Below, piece after piece: positions 22,401 through 35,159 of a DNA stretch of 64,000 bases. This stretch comes from Cloeon dipterum (Eukaryota > Arthropoda > Insecta > Ephemeroptera > Baetidae), in the NCBI RefSeq assembly GCF_949628265.1, contig NC_088788.1, positions 14,322,001-14,386,000 on the forward strand. Direction: 5' to 3'. The translations under genes and the position numbers were made by a program. How positions within the stretch are numbered: position 1 is the stretch's first letter; each line of letters starts with the position of its first letter. The notes under the pieces were generated by a model, which worked only from the letters and a program-made list of their open reading frames with translations, did not search any database and was not told the origin of the DNA.

Positions 22401-24104
22401 AGTTTCCCCATTTGCATTTTGTGAATGCATGAAGTTAGGACTTTAAGAGAGCAATCAAATCAACAAATAGTACACCTCAGGGATAACCACCTTGGTTATC
22501 AGAAACGTTTGCTAATTGAACTTAAGTACAAGCCTGATCAGAAGTGTTGTAAGTTTTGCTGCTTTTTGCAATCATAGTGTAGCTCTTCATGAGTGCGTCA
22601 GTTTATTGGTCGAGTGACAGCAGCATTCCAATTAATCTTGAGATAAACAGTGCCGATATCAGCAATTAAATTGAAACGAGTGTCAAGCCGCTTATTCAAA
22701 CGCACCGGCCATACATCATTTTTAAAGCACACGAGGCATCATTTCGTTACTATTTCCTAACTCCCAATTCGACGTAACCGAATTCCTTAATGCTTTATCT
22801 CTGCTCGAATTTGTAGAATTTCTAATGCGTGGAAGATACGCCTGCCAATATCGCGGTTTCTATTTTGTTGCCTCGCTGCGGCTAATGCCGGCGAGAAATC
22901 ATTTATTGCGGTTTCCTCTGGGAGAATCTGATGTATCACTTTCTTCTCTCTGAGTTAAATAGTGTATCAGGTGCATCTCACTCAGATGCAGGCTAACGAT
23001 AATTGCCATTTTCGCTTTTCAAAGGAAATTAAGGGGCTCAAGCATAATTTATACCGTTTATTAAGATAATAATGTGATTTGGTTCCAAACGATGCTTCTG
23101 TTTTTCTCCAGCGCAGGATACACGCTTGCTTTGGCGATGAAATTTCTGCTTCTTATTAGTCTCCTCTCATTGAAGCTCCACCGTTTACATTCAAAAATTT
23201 AAACCGTCACTCTGCAGAGCATGAAAAGTATTTTTCAGCAACGCCAATGAAATCGATCCTGCTGGACTTGATGCGAAAACTCGGCTGCAACTCCTCCGCA
23301 AAACCGTCAGTTTGTGCGCGGGCCCTTTTTAGGCTCTGATGAGTCACTGACTTGTTTATGATCCCTAAATCGAAATTAAGACTCGCTATTATTGTTTCCG
23401 ATTACAGCCATCGATTTGTCCCGCAAAATATTGTTTTCACATACTCGCTCGTTCCTCTGATTTCGTACAACACTGCTCGCGTGTCTCAAAGCAGAAGAAG
23501 CCGCACAACTTTTTAACCTGATTATAGCTGCGGTGTTACGTGAGCAAGAATTGAAAATAACTGTTACGCTGCGGTTCATTCGCTTTTCAACCCTGCGCAG
23601 AGCGCGGATCACGCTTTTCTTGAAATTCTCCAGCGCACGCCTGCGAGTCAGTCGTGTTCCCGACAGAGCACAAAAGAAGAATCGGTTTCGAAAGCGAAAA
23701 TGCCGTTTTGTGCTAATGAGTGACGCGCTCTTGCTATAATCAGGCCGCAAATTACTGGTTGACAAATCGCTTTAAACGTACACGCAAAGGAACTTGTCAG
23801 TCGCGTGCTCCAAATTTTTAATTGTTGGTTAGCATGTCGAAAAACTTGTTGCACTTTATTTCATTGCTTTTAATGCAATTTACTATTTTAGAATTATTGT
23901 TAGTATTTAATGTTCAGCTGTGAAAAAAATACTGCAGCACCACGTCAACTCAAATGCCCCATTGCCCTTATCGCAACTGATGAGCTCATTTCCAAAACTT
24001 ATCTTATCACCTGCTGTAAGAGCGAAAAGCCAAAGTGCCTGTCGAGAAAGCAGTCGCTTTGGAAACCTGGTGCCGATTTTCAAGGCCGATTTTCTCGTCC
24101 CCAG
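19483..24104 (+). other. Large first intron of myosin VI (inferred)
   Basis: About 4.6 kb between the probable leader exon and the coding start. Long first introns often hold regulatory elements. I see only AT-rich sequence with scattered short open frames and no recognisable coding exon or repeat family. Confidence 0.4.
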
Positions 24105-24106
24105 GG

Positions 24107-27100
24107 ATGTTCCAGCGGCAGAAGGTGTGGGTGCCTGACCCTGAGCATGGCTTCATCATGGGGTGCATCGTCGACTTGGGTCTCGACGAATGCACCGTGC
24201 AGGCATTTGATCGATCCCGGAAACCCTTTGTTTGCGGCCTAGACCGCGTCTACCCCGCTGAGGAGGATGAAAACAAAGAAGTGGATGACAACTGTGAGTT
24301 TTCCATCAATCACTAAATTATATTGATGATTTTTTTAATTATTAAACTCTTAACTTAAAATATTTAATCAATCCTCCTGTTGAATTTATAATGGGTTGAT
24401 TCTTCCAGAAAATTCCTAAAATATTCCACTGGGATAACAAACAAATTTGAGGCTCTGGCCAAATGACCCTCTATTTTTTATCCCTGTCCTCTTGTTCTAT
24501 AATTTTTGCATTCCAGGTGGTTTGATGTACTTAAACGAAGCGACACTACTGCATAACATTAAATTGCGCTACAGCAAAGATAAGATCTATGTAAGTTGTA
24601 ACTTTTAATCGTCTCATCCTAACCAGTGCGTGACAATTTAAGACTTACGTCGCTAACATCCTGATCGCTGTAAATCCGTACACTGAGCTGAAGGGCCTCT
24701 ACTCCAGTGAAACCATCAAAAAGTACAAGGGGAAATCTCTGGGCACCATGCCGCCCCACGTTTTTGCGATTGGTACGCTCTAGTTTTCAATCCTCTGTCA
24801 TGAAAATATCTTACAAGCCTCTTGCACAGCTGACAAAGCTTTCCGCGATATGAGAGTGTTGAAGCAATCGCAGTCCATCATCGTTTCGGGCGAGTCTGGA
24901 GCTGGAAAGACTGAGTCAACAAAGTACCTCCTCAGATACATGTGCGACCACTGGGGCTCCTCAGCGGGGCCAATTGAGCAAAAAATTCTGGATGGTCAGC
25001 AGTTTTATTTTTCGCCAAATTATTCTTACTAATTTTAAATTACATTCTAGCCAATCCTGTGCTGGAGGCCTTTGGAAACGCCAAAACCACCAGGAACAAC
25101 AACAGCAGTCGGTTTGGCAAGTTCATTGAAGTGCACTTTGATTCCAAACACCAAGTGGTCGGAGGTTTCATTTCCCACTACCTGCTTGAAAAGTCAAGAA
25201 TCTGTATGCAAGGACCCGAGGAGCGGAACTACCATGTCTTCTATCAGCTGTGTGCTGGAGCACCTGAAAAACTGAGGCAGCAGCTCCAACTCACGAAACC
25301 AGATGACTTTCACGTGAGTCTGCTCTTGCGGGAATACGTTTTTTAAATTTTAACGGGACTTTACTGTATGTTATAGTATTTGAAGAATGGTTGCACTCAG
25401 TACTTTGTGAGCAACAATAGCAAGCTGAACAGCAGCCAGCTAAGTAAAGCACACCAGGCCAAAGGTGGCCTAAGAGATCCCATGTTGGATGACTGCAATG
25501 ACTTTGTTGAGATGGACAAAGTAAGTTTTCCTCCAACGCATAGTCGATTGGGAATTATTAAGATTTAATGCTGTTCGCAGGCATTGACCAGACTGGGACT
25601 TCAGGAGCAGGAAAGGTTTTCCATTTACTCCACAGTCGCTGCAGTTCTTCACTTGGGAAATATTTCCTTTGAAGAAAATCCCGAGGACACAAAGGGTATA
25701 GCATTTCAAATTAGGCGGGCTTAAAATTTTTAAACCAACTAATATCTGTTTGTTGTAGGTGGTTGCAGAGTGTGTGCCTCATCAGAGAAAGCTCTTAATT
25801 TGGCTGCTGGCCTGATAGGCGCTGACAAAGAAGAGTTGCGTCAGGCCCTCATCTCCAAAGTCATGCAGACCAGCAGAGGCGGTCTCAAGGGCACCGTTAT
25901 CATGTAATGTAACATATTTTTCCGTGTCAGAAAAAAAATAAAATTGTTAATGTGCTCAGGGTGCCTCTGAAGGTGTACGAGGCAAACAACGCTAGGGATG
26001 CCCTGGCGAAGGCGCTCTACAGCCGCCTCTTTGACTACATTGTTGGCAGGATCAACAGGAGCATTCCTTTCAAAACCTCCAGCCATTACATTGGAGTACT
26101 TGACATTGCTGGATTCGGTCAGAAATAAGAGATAATTTATTAAATGTTGACGTGATTTTATATTTGTCTTTTCCGCAGAGTATTTCACTGTCAATAGTTT
26201 TGAGCAGTTCTGCATCAACTACTGCAATGAAAAGCTCCAGCAGTTTTTCAATCAGAGGATTCTGAAGGAAGAACAGACCTTGTATGAAAAGGAGGGGCTC
26301 AACGTCAAGAAAATCGAGTTTGTTGACAACCAGGACTGCATTGGTATATTTTAATGAGCTTTTAAGGATTTGTTCTGATGTATTTTAATTAAAATTAATT
26401 TTGATTTAGATTTGATTGAGGCAAGGGGCAACGGCATCTTCAGTCTTTTGGACGAAGAGTCAAAGTTGCCAAAGTCCAGTGGAGCTCATTTCACCACTGA
26501 AGTTCACTCAAGACTTGGTGGACACTTCCGACTTGCTCTTCCTCGCGCATCAAAACTCAGGTATCCTAGAAAATTCATTGCAAACTAAAGGCAGGGTTAT
26601 TTCAACCTATTAATTGCAGAGACCACAGGGAAGTGCGTGATGATGAAGGTTTCCTTGTGCGCCACTTTGCCGGTGCTGTCTGCTACCACACAAGCCAATT
26701 CATTGAGAAGAATAACGATGCTCTGCACGCCTCTCTAGAAGGTTTGGTGCAAGAAAGCCAGAATCCTTTCGTACAAGTGCTCTTCTCAAACGCCTCACAG
26801 CAGAAGGGAAAACTCACCTTCATCAGTGTTGGCTCCAAATTCAAGACTCAGCTTGAGGAACTGATGGAAAAGCTCCGAAGCACTGTAATTCTTGCTAAAA
26901 GGCTTATTATTCTTTAAAATAACTGAATAATCACTTTCCCTCAGGGTACCAACTTCATCAGGTGCATCAAGCCTAATATAAGAATGGTTGACCATCAGTT
27001 TGAGGGCGGCTCAATTCTCTCTCAACTGCAGTGCTCCGGCATGACTTCAGTTCTGGAGCTGATGCAGCAAGGCTTCCCCTCAAGAGCGCCTTTCTCTGAG

Positions 27101-30100
27101 CTGTACAATATGTACAAGAACTATCTGCCACCCAAGCTGGCTAGACTAGATGCTAGGATGTTCTGCAAGGTGAAAGTCAATATTTATTAAACCTCCTTTT
27201 TTACTCGAAATATTTTTAGGCCCTGTTTCAAGCTCTGGGACTTAATGAGAATGACTTCCGATTTGGCTTGACCAAAGTGTTCTTCAGACCAGGAAAATTC
27301 GCCGAGTTTGACGAAATCATGAAGTCAGACCCTGAGAACCTGGCCAATTTGGTTGCCAAGGTGCAGAAGTGGCTGATCATGTCGCGCTGGAAGAAGGCCC
27401 AATATGGTGCTCTCTGCGTCATCAAACGTGAGATAACAAACTTTCGCAGAATTTATGGTGTTCTAATTTTCAATGTAGTTAAGAACAAAATCGTCTACCG
27501 CGCCAAGAACCTGGTGGTGATCCAGAAGACCGTGCGGATGCACCTGTGCAAGAAGCAGCACCAGCCCAGGTACCGCGGCATCAGCAAGATCAAGAGCCTT
27601 AGCTCGATGCTGACTAGAATGGAGCAGTGCATCAGCCAGATGAAGAAGGACAAAGATTCCAGTGCGGCAGAAGTGACCAAGCTGAAGAAGGACATGGATG
27701 CTGCCATCCAAAGAATCAAGGTTCGATTTTAAATACCAATTATGTGTCTGTCCTTCAATTTTTATTGGATTGACATTATCTGTTTTGTAGTCCAATCCAA
27801 AGATTAAGCCGTCAGAAGTGAGCCTGCTGCATACCCAGCTGATGAATCAGGCCAACACTTGCATGGCCTCTGTGCAAAAAAGAGTGGAAGCGCAGAAAAT
27901 TGCTGAGGAGCAGGAACGTATCCGCAAGCTGCAGGAGGAAATGGAAAGGGAGAGAAAGCGAAAGGATGAGGAGGAGCGCAAAAAGAAAGAAGAAGAGGAG
28001 ACAAGGAAAAAGTAAGCAAGGCCGGTGTTTAAAATTTCAATTTTCACACTGATTCTTTGTTTTATCACGTATAATTGAAGAAAATTCCTTTCTTTTGTAT
28101 TTTAAACATCTAGTAGTTTAAAAGTAGGTTAAAATTTTTATATTGAATGAATAATTTATTAAACGCAATTATCCGTTCAATAATAAGCTTGCAATCGTCC
28201 GTATCGATTTTTACAACTCTTTTTGCTGCTTCTGTTAAACTAGTTTTGTTTTTGTTAAACATTTCAAAATATGATACTTTTTACCATTCACCACAAAATA
28301 TACATTTTTACAAATATCTTGGGGTTCATAACAATACATCTGATTGACACAGAAAAAATAGTAATATCCAACAGAAACAAATCGAGTACATGCATGCCTA
28401 TCCCCTCCAGATGCCATTGAACATTGCTTTAGCCTAATAGAATTCATCACAAATCAAAATCATAATATTGACCTTGGTGTCACAAAATATTAATATTTTT
28501 TTATCAATTCTCAGAAACTCCTTATTTAAACTTGACCAATTGCACAGGAAATCAGAGATGGAAGCCAGAAGGAAAATTGAAGAGGAGGAAAGAAAGAAGC
28601 TTGAGTTGGCGGATAAGATACTGGCAGAGAAACTCCAGGTAATTTGGTGCTCCACTATTTTTTGCCACTTATTAAGTCAAGTTAATGCTTATCAATTTTT
28701 TGTGGCTCTTAATCAGACTGATTGCAATAATCTGAAAAGAGAATTTGAACTTGTACTTATTTTAACGTCAGGCTGAGATGGAGAAAGAGAACTCCAAGTA
28801 CAGGGAGCAAATAGAGCAAGAGAGAAGAGACCACGAGTTGGCTTTACGGCTGGCACAAGAAACGCACAGCCAGGTCGAGGACATAACACCAGTGCGGAGG
28901 CAAGTGTCCAAACAACTTTCACACTTCAAATGTTTTCGTACCAATCAATGTACATACATTTTCTCTACCAATACCAACAAGGAGGGGTTTCAAGGGCACA
29001 AAATGCACTATGTAATTAATACAATTCATTGGGTATTACACACATGGGAACAATACTAAAATACCGATGGAAAGAAGCAGACGCGACATTTGATTTTCCG
29101 CTTCAATACCTTGCTTTTGTTCACCGTGAATGTGCTTGTTGTCTCTGACTGTGCGGTCGCCTCAATGTCTGTCCACAGCCTCAGCAGGGTGGCGGAATCC
29201 AAGAGTCCCAACAACTATCGGCTCAACAGGTAAAAGTCAACATTATGAACATTTCGTAGCTCCAGTCTGTAAATAGTGTGCTCGCTCATGTTTAACGCTG
29301 TTGGTGAAATGCTTAACACAAAATATTTCACACATTATTCAGATTAATAATGCTGGTATGACAGGTCTGAGAATGTGCGAGCGCAGCAGGCAGCCAGCAA
29401 GGGCAAGTACGACCTTTCCAAGTGGAAGTATTCGGAGCTCAGGGACACGATCAACACTTCATGCGACATTGAGCTTCTGGAGGTCGGTTTAATATGAAAC
29501 TTAATTTTTAAGGACGTGTTATAGCTGTATTAGTGACTGTTTTACCCGATTTTTGCTTCTATTTTTCAATTTAGGCTTGCAGAATTGAGTTCCACCGCCG
29601 CCTGAAGGTGTACCACGCCTGGAAGGCCAAGAACAAGAGGCGATCCACCATGGATGAAAACGAGAGAGCGCCACGATCAATCATGGAGCAAGGTAAGCTG
29701 CATTTTTTCTCTTTAAGATTTTTTATTTTAAACCTAATTTCTGAATTGTTTAAATTTGTCTGTTCATACTCGATGAAGTCGCCTATTCAAATAAAACTAG
29801 GCCTATAAATTAATTTTACTGAGTTTAGTGTGTGCTCAATGTGTTTCCCTCTTACGAATTGCAGCTAGCAAGCCTTTGGTACACGTCAACAACAATTCCA
29901 AAGTTCCAATCATCACAGAGCAACATCGTTATTTCCGCATTCCGTTCATTCGTCCTGGAACTGGTGGCGTCAACGACCAAAACAACAAGAGAGGCTGGTG
30001 GTATGCCCACTTTGATGGACAGTACGTTGCTAGGCAGATGGAGCTCCACCCTGAAAAGCAGGCCATCCTCCTCACTGCTGGTGAGTACAGAATTTTCATT

Positions 30101-30388
30101 ATCTTAATCCTACTTTTCATTAGTTGCACTTTTGAAACACAAGTGTTCATTTTCCTGCTTATCTCATCATATAACTTAATTTATTAAACTTTAGTCCTGA
30201 GTGCGGATAACATTTTAAATGTGGAAACCAATTTGCTTTGTTCAGGAGTGGACGACATGCAGATGTGCGAGCTGAGCTTGGATGAAACTGGCTTGACTCG
30301 CAAGCGTGGCGCTGAAATTCTCGAGCACGAGTTTAACCGCGAATGGGAAAAGCACGGCGGCCCAAAGTACAAGCCGCGTGCAAAGTGA
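24107..30388 (+). CDS. Myo6: Unconventional myosin VI heavy chain (23 coding exons, 1240 aa)
   Basis: A minus-end-directed actin motor for endocytosis, Golgi and cell-adhesion functions. Exons start at 24107 and end at 30388; all phases match and the frame stays open. The motor has the P-loop GESGAGKT (151-158), LDIAGFE switch II (455-461) and a Thr at 405 in KGTVI, the phosphorylatable site seen in myosin VI. The converter is followed by the reverse-gear insert and an IQ segment ([17 protein letters not shown]). Next comes a long Arg/Lys/Glu single helix (about 900-1010). The tail keeps both known cargo motifs, RRL (in [12 protein letters not shown]) and WWY (in [11 protein letters not shown]). 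It ends [14 protein letters not shown] plus a short basic end. Human myosin VI is 1253-1294 aa. The intron at 28900-29178 appears to use a GC-AG donor. The Drosophila orthologue is jaguar. Confidence 0.97.
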
Positions 30389-30839
30389 GACACAACCGGG
30401 ACCAACCCCTAGTCAGCTGCTTTCAAACTTTTATCAAATTTGAAGGGTAGACGGGATTTTTATGTAACATGTTGTGAAGATTTAAAAATAGGTTCGCCTC
30501 CATTTATCACATTTCAATTATACTATTTAATGTTGTTTTCTTTGTTTGAATTTAGCAAGTTTTAGTGCAATTGTCAAAGTTTCCTCCAGTTTTGAATGGA
30601 TCACATTATATGTGTTAACTTATGTGTAGAGAGTTATTTTCCAGCACAATCACAATTAAATCGATAACTTCTTGTTAGTGCAGCTTAATGTTGAATGACA
30701 CGTTTTGCGTTCTGTAAATGGTTGATTGAAAAATTAATATAGTTGTTATAATAACTACTTTAAGAACGCATTTCTTTTGTTGGTATTAGAGGGAGAACGT
30801 AATGTTTGGAAATGAGACGCCGTATGTTGTAGCGAATCA

Positions 30840-30845
30840 AATAAA
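30840..30845 (+). terminator. Candidate poly(A) signal of myosin VI
   Basis: AATAAA about 450 bases after the myosin VI stop, at the end of an AT-rich 3' untranslated region. It is followed by a T-rich stretch (GACTTTTTTATTTG) that could act as the downstream element. Confidence 0.55.
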
Positions 30846-31109
30846 GACTTTTTTATTTGCACCTTGATGGAATAGGTTTCAATGAGTGACTAACCGTAGC
30901 ACACAGCAAAACGTAAGCGAGGTCAAAGGAATGATGTGACAAGCACGCCAAGGGTTGATTCCTTTTTAAGGCTCAGAATTTGCGACCATTCCAGGCTGGG
31001 GAGCTGCCAGATCGGCTCCGCAGGGTGGGTTGGGCGCGGAATCAACTCAACGAGCAGCCGTAACTCAGGAAATAAAATGGCATGGGGTGTAGGGCCGCGT
31101 CCGAGTTTA

Positions 31110-33220
31110 TCATACGTGGTTGTGTTTGCTGAGGATGGGTCGCAGCAACAAACTCTTAGTCAGCTTCGAGAAATGAGTTTGGATCTGCAACGAGGGTTAG
31201 CCCATAGAGAAGTATTTTTTCACTTCATTGCAAAAATTTGTGCGGAAAGTAATGAAACAATATTTTTAACTTGGAGCAAGCAAAATGAAATTACCAAACG
31301 AGATAATGTAGGTATTTACCACACTGTAGAAGAGACAGTGGGTTGGAAGTTCGTCCTCGCCGTTCGGGCAGTCGCGCATGTGGTCGCACAATTGGAATTC
31401 GGTCACGCACCGCCACTGGCCGTTCGTGTCTGGAGTTGGACAGAAGAACCCTGGACTGCCTTCTTCCGAATCTGGGCATTCTGGAAATGAGGTTTGGTGG
31501 ATTTTAAAAACTCTGAGAGCCTTAATTTTTTTAACTGCATTATTTGATTTTTGTTAAAGATAGAAACTTATTAAGTTACTTTAGGGTCTAGAAAAGCTAC
31601 TGTTTCTGCTGTGTATTTTATAGTGAACTAATTGTTAATTTTCCTAAGCACAATTATTATTACAAAAAATAATAAACATTCTCATATTATCAAATGTGAA
31701 AAAATCATATGGGCTGTTTTGTCTCAAGCCACAAAATCAGGCAGTATTTTTTATCATTTTACGCTCCCTATTGTTGCTTGAAATATAAAAATATAATGTT
31801 ATCCACTATTTTGTAAACCGTAAATTTTTGCTAAAAATCAAACAGGAATAAATCAGCATTTTAGTAATTTGCTTTTCAGACTGACATTGGTGGTGAGCCT
31901 AATCCCTGGGTTGAAGTGTGGATATTTTTAAACTCAGTCGTGGTTAAGTGAGGACAAATCGAGGCCTAATCGTCGCTCTGGCCATTATTTGCGGCTAATT
32001 CTGCAAATTGATTGCACAGGCACAATACACTGGGGCGAGAGCAGGGATGAATGGGAATGACGGAGCAGCAGCGTGTTTTGTGCCCACCGTTGCAAGAGAA
32101 AGCAGAACAAAAAAGGAGAGAGAGAGAGAGAGAAAAATTTCACGTAAAATGCGTGGGGGCATTTTTCTTTGGGGCTTCTCATCAGCTAATTGAGTTAAAT
32201 CCGCACCACTCGAGAGCGGCAGCTCATAACAAAGATGCTGCGTATCATATAATGTTGTGGATGTATATGATTGAGAAATAATTGAGTTAGCACCCCGTCT
32301 CAAGTTTTTAGCTAATTGGTGTATCATAACGGCAGCTCATGCGAAATCCCTCTTGATTGTGTAGAGAAAAGGGAAACAATTTTCTTTCAATCGCACCAAT
32401 TATAGAAAAAAATAATGATTTCAATGGAAAAATATAATTAATTGGTTTATGGAATTCTTATTTTGAATACCTAGAGAGCGCGATGCGGGACAGATAATTG
32501 GCCTTGTTTTAAAACGAGCAAAAATATCTTCCAATAGGCTGCTCTAGAAATTAATTTGGTTCAAGCCTACATAGGAAAAAGTCGGGCAAGGAAGCGCCAA
32601 ATTAGCACCGCTCTAACTCAATATCCGGCCTTCTGCGCTCTCTGTCCCTTCATCACTCCATACGGGTAAAATCCCGTGCATTTAATCTCGATTGTGAAAA
32701 TTTTCAAACGTAAAATTTTCTGCCGGTTGCTTTGATCTCTCTCACCTCCAGACCGCAGCCAAAAAAGATATTCGCTGTATGGGTGGTGCTTCGAATGCCG
32801 CTTGTCCTGAACCTCTTCTTGGTCGCCTTCCTTGTCCTGCTGCACCCGCTGAACGAAGCCAGGGGACAACAAAGACCCTAGCTCGGGCATCGATGCTTTA
32901 AAAAGAAATTTGCAGGGTTAATTTTTAGCAACAAATAATGGCGGTAAACGTTCATGACAATTTTCTTTTTTTTTCTTCATAAGCTAAGAGTTTTAAACGT
33001 TACATTAGGAGTGAAGTGGCGCTAAAAATTACTTGGACCTCTACTAGTTTTAAAGACGTGACAAATGTGACAGTCTCTAGATAATTCAAACTCAGAAGTG
33101 ATATTCGGATTTGAATACTTCACCTATGCTTCTCTTGGTCCTGGAGGGCTCAGAGGCCGCGGGGCTAGCAAGTACCCCGGCGAAAAGCAGCGCAGCCAAC
33201 AACACTGCTTCTCGATGCAT
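31110..33220 (-). CDS. Secreted precursor with dibasic sites and one LDL-receptor class A domain (four exons, 160 aa)
   Basis: Exons 33220-33124, 32895-32746, 31480-31320 and 31184-31110 join in frame. Residues 2-19 form a hydrophobic signal peptide (VLLAALLFAGVLAS). Two Lys-Arg sites, at 29-30 and 64-65, bracket a 34-residue segment beginning SIASMPELG, and would release it in a regulated secretory pathway. A second segment begins HSKHHPYSEY. Residues 84-131 form an LDL-receptor class A module with six cysteines (C84, C96, C107, C114, C120, C131) and the calcium-binding end DCPNGEDE. A basic, Leu-rich C-terminus follows. This layout resembles insect neuropeptide-like precursors with an LDLa domain, such as the prohormone-4 and ITG-like groups, but I cannot assign the family securely. 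Exon 2 has an acceptor with AAAG and is the weakest junction. An ordinary secreted LDLa protein is the alternative. Confidence 0.68.
32116..32132. repeat. (GA)n dinucleotide repeat
   Basis: A short uninterrupted GA run inside the intron of the LDLa precursor gene. It is likely a microsatellite; a GAGA-factor site is possible but unsupported. Confidence 0.8.
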
Positions 33221-33225
33221 CTCGC

Positions 33226-33263
33226 ACTGACACCACAAGCAACCCCCGACTGCCCCCTTTATA
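33226..33263 (-). promoter_or_regulatory. TATA box and initiator of the LDLa precursor gene
   Basis: On the minus strand TATAAAG (33263-33257) lies about 35 bases upstream of a TCAGT initiator (33230-33226), the standard arthropod core promoter spacing. Transcription from this initiator would leave only about 8 nt before the proposed ATG at 33220. That is unusually short, so either the leader is truly minimal or translation starts at another Met. Confidence 0.5.
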
Positions 33264-35159
33264 CCCCCGAAGAGCACGTGACGTCACCCCACCTGTTGGC
33301 CCGCCCGCGTTGCCATGGAGGCAGCAGACGCCGCCCGCCTCCACCACCCTTTCTGCACCGCCAAGGCCCTGACCGGTCATTCTTCGCGAAACGCTTTTCC
33401 AGCAATGTTGAATGGGTGCAAATTGCGTTGTTTTTTGTTTCACACAGTACTTAATGCTAAAATAAGGTATGGCAATCTCAATCAATACCTTTCTACGAAA
33501 AATGTCGAAAAAGATTCTTTGCATCAGAGTATTATGAATAATTTTATTTATTTAATTTATTATGAGTAATTTTGAGAGATATTATTTTCCAGTGTCGATT
33601 TCCTTTCCAGAGTTTGTAATGATTTGGGTCGGATCTGCGATGAGGGTTGGTCGGTGCTTGCGAAAAAGTGTGGCTGCGGCGACAAAGGAAGCCTGCTGAT
33701 GGACTCATGCCTGCGTGATCGCATTTAAATTCTTTTGATATAGACACCTAATGGAGCACGCCGGCCTTTTTGCATCTCCCTCTGCTTCAGCTCAGCTGCT
33801 GTTTTGCTTTTTCGCCCGAAAAGAAAGCATTTTTGCCGGTCGTGATATCTCAGGGGCTTACTCGCATTTTCACCATCTATTTATGGACTCGGTGTGGGGT
33901 CTTGCATTTCGCAGGTTAAAAATAAAAACACCCATTCAGAGCCTTTGCTTGATTTTAAATTTTTTTATTAAAAAACCACACGGCAGCACTCATTTGCTTG
34001 AAAAGTGCATTAGTATTTGTCATTCCCTGCTTACATTATATATCCAGCGTCTTGCACATCCTGAACGATTTCAAGTTTGCCTGATATTTAATAGTTTAGG
34101 ATTTTTATTTCCAACTAAAATAGCTAGTCTATTGCAGAAATTGCAATATATGTGCAGACCAAAAGGTGTTTGAAATGCATTTATTTACTAGGCAACCTGA
34201 CCAAAAGCCTTTCAATTCAATTAACGCACATTGATTCCATTTAGGATTAAATATTACGTTGAAGAAAACTCAGAAAACGCTCTAAAGCGTTTGGAACACA
34301 TATTGCAGGTTGGTTTCATCTTGAATGTGCCAATTTTTATTCAGTTTTATGCATTTTGTTGGAACTAAAAATTACTTAAATAGTATAATAGTTTAAGTTC
34401 AGATTACAATTAATGTCTGGATCCTTTTCCATTTGAGCAACAACTTATGGAAGGAGAAAATAATGTGAAGTTTTGTTCGTAACACTGGCGATAATTCCCC
34501 TTCTCAAACACTCTTCTGCTAAAATATTAGCAGACTTGTATTTTACACAATTTCTAACTACATACTGCTTTTCATGTTTCGTCTTTGCATCGCACAGCTT
34601 GTACGTTTTATAGATATGTTCTAATAATTGCTTTCTCCTGTTAATGACTGCAAAATAGTGAATAATAATCAATCCAACAACAAAGAGTCTGTTCCAGCGA
34701 AATGCTTGTCACAGAGTAACAAAAGTTCCCTAAAGTCTTAAAAGGCACGTTGGAATAATTATCTTTTCTCTTAAAAATACATGCACACATGATGAGAATT
34801 GTTAGAAAGAGTTTCAAATTTGAACAGGCGCAGCCTCGCCCTTTTCGTGCGTATTTTTCAAACTAATATAGTCGATTAATAAAAATGTTGCGGATTAATA
34901 ATGTGTTAACACTAAAAAAACGACGAGTGCGTATAGTCACAAATATAAATATTTCCACATCAGTACAAACGCAACCAAGCACATTTATTCTTATTGCGGT
35001 GTCAGTACGCTCGCGAGAAAAGTCGAAAGTCCACTCAACCCGTCGTTATAGAGTCCAGCCACTTTGACGCGCTCCTGAGACGAGCTTTGTGTTCGTTGTG
35101 CCTCTTCCTTTCCTCATGTTTTAATTCGGTATTCATGGCAGTTTGAAGTGCACAACTCC
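33264..35159. other. Intergenic region between the LDLa precursor gene and FAAH copy 1
   Basis: AT-rich with no recognisable coding region. The first 150 bases are GC-rich and probably belong to the LDLa precursor promoter. TTTATT at 34984-34989, AATAAA on the minus strand, is a candidate poly(A) signal for the FAAH gene that ends at 35160. Confidence 0.45.

Noticed and set aside
30936-31490. 184-codon open frame on the plus strand
   Set aside because: It overlaps the antisense LDLa exon with six conserved cysteines and the final exon; no domain is recognisable in the plus-strand translation.
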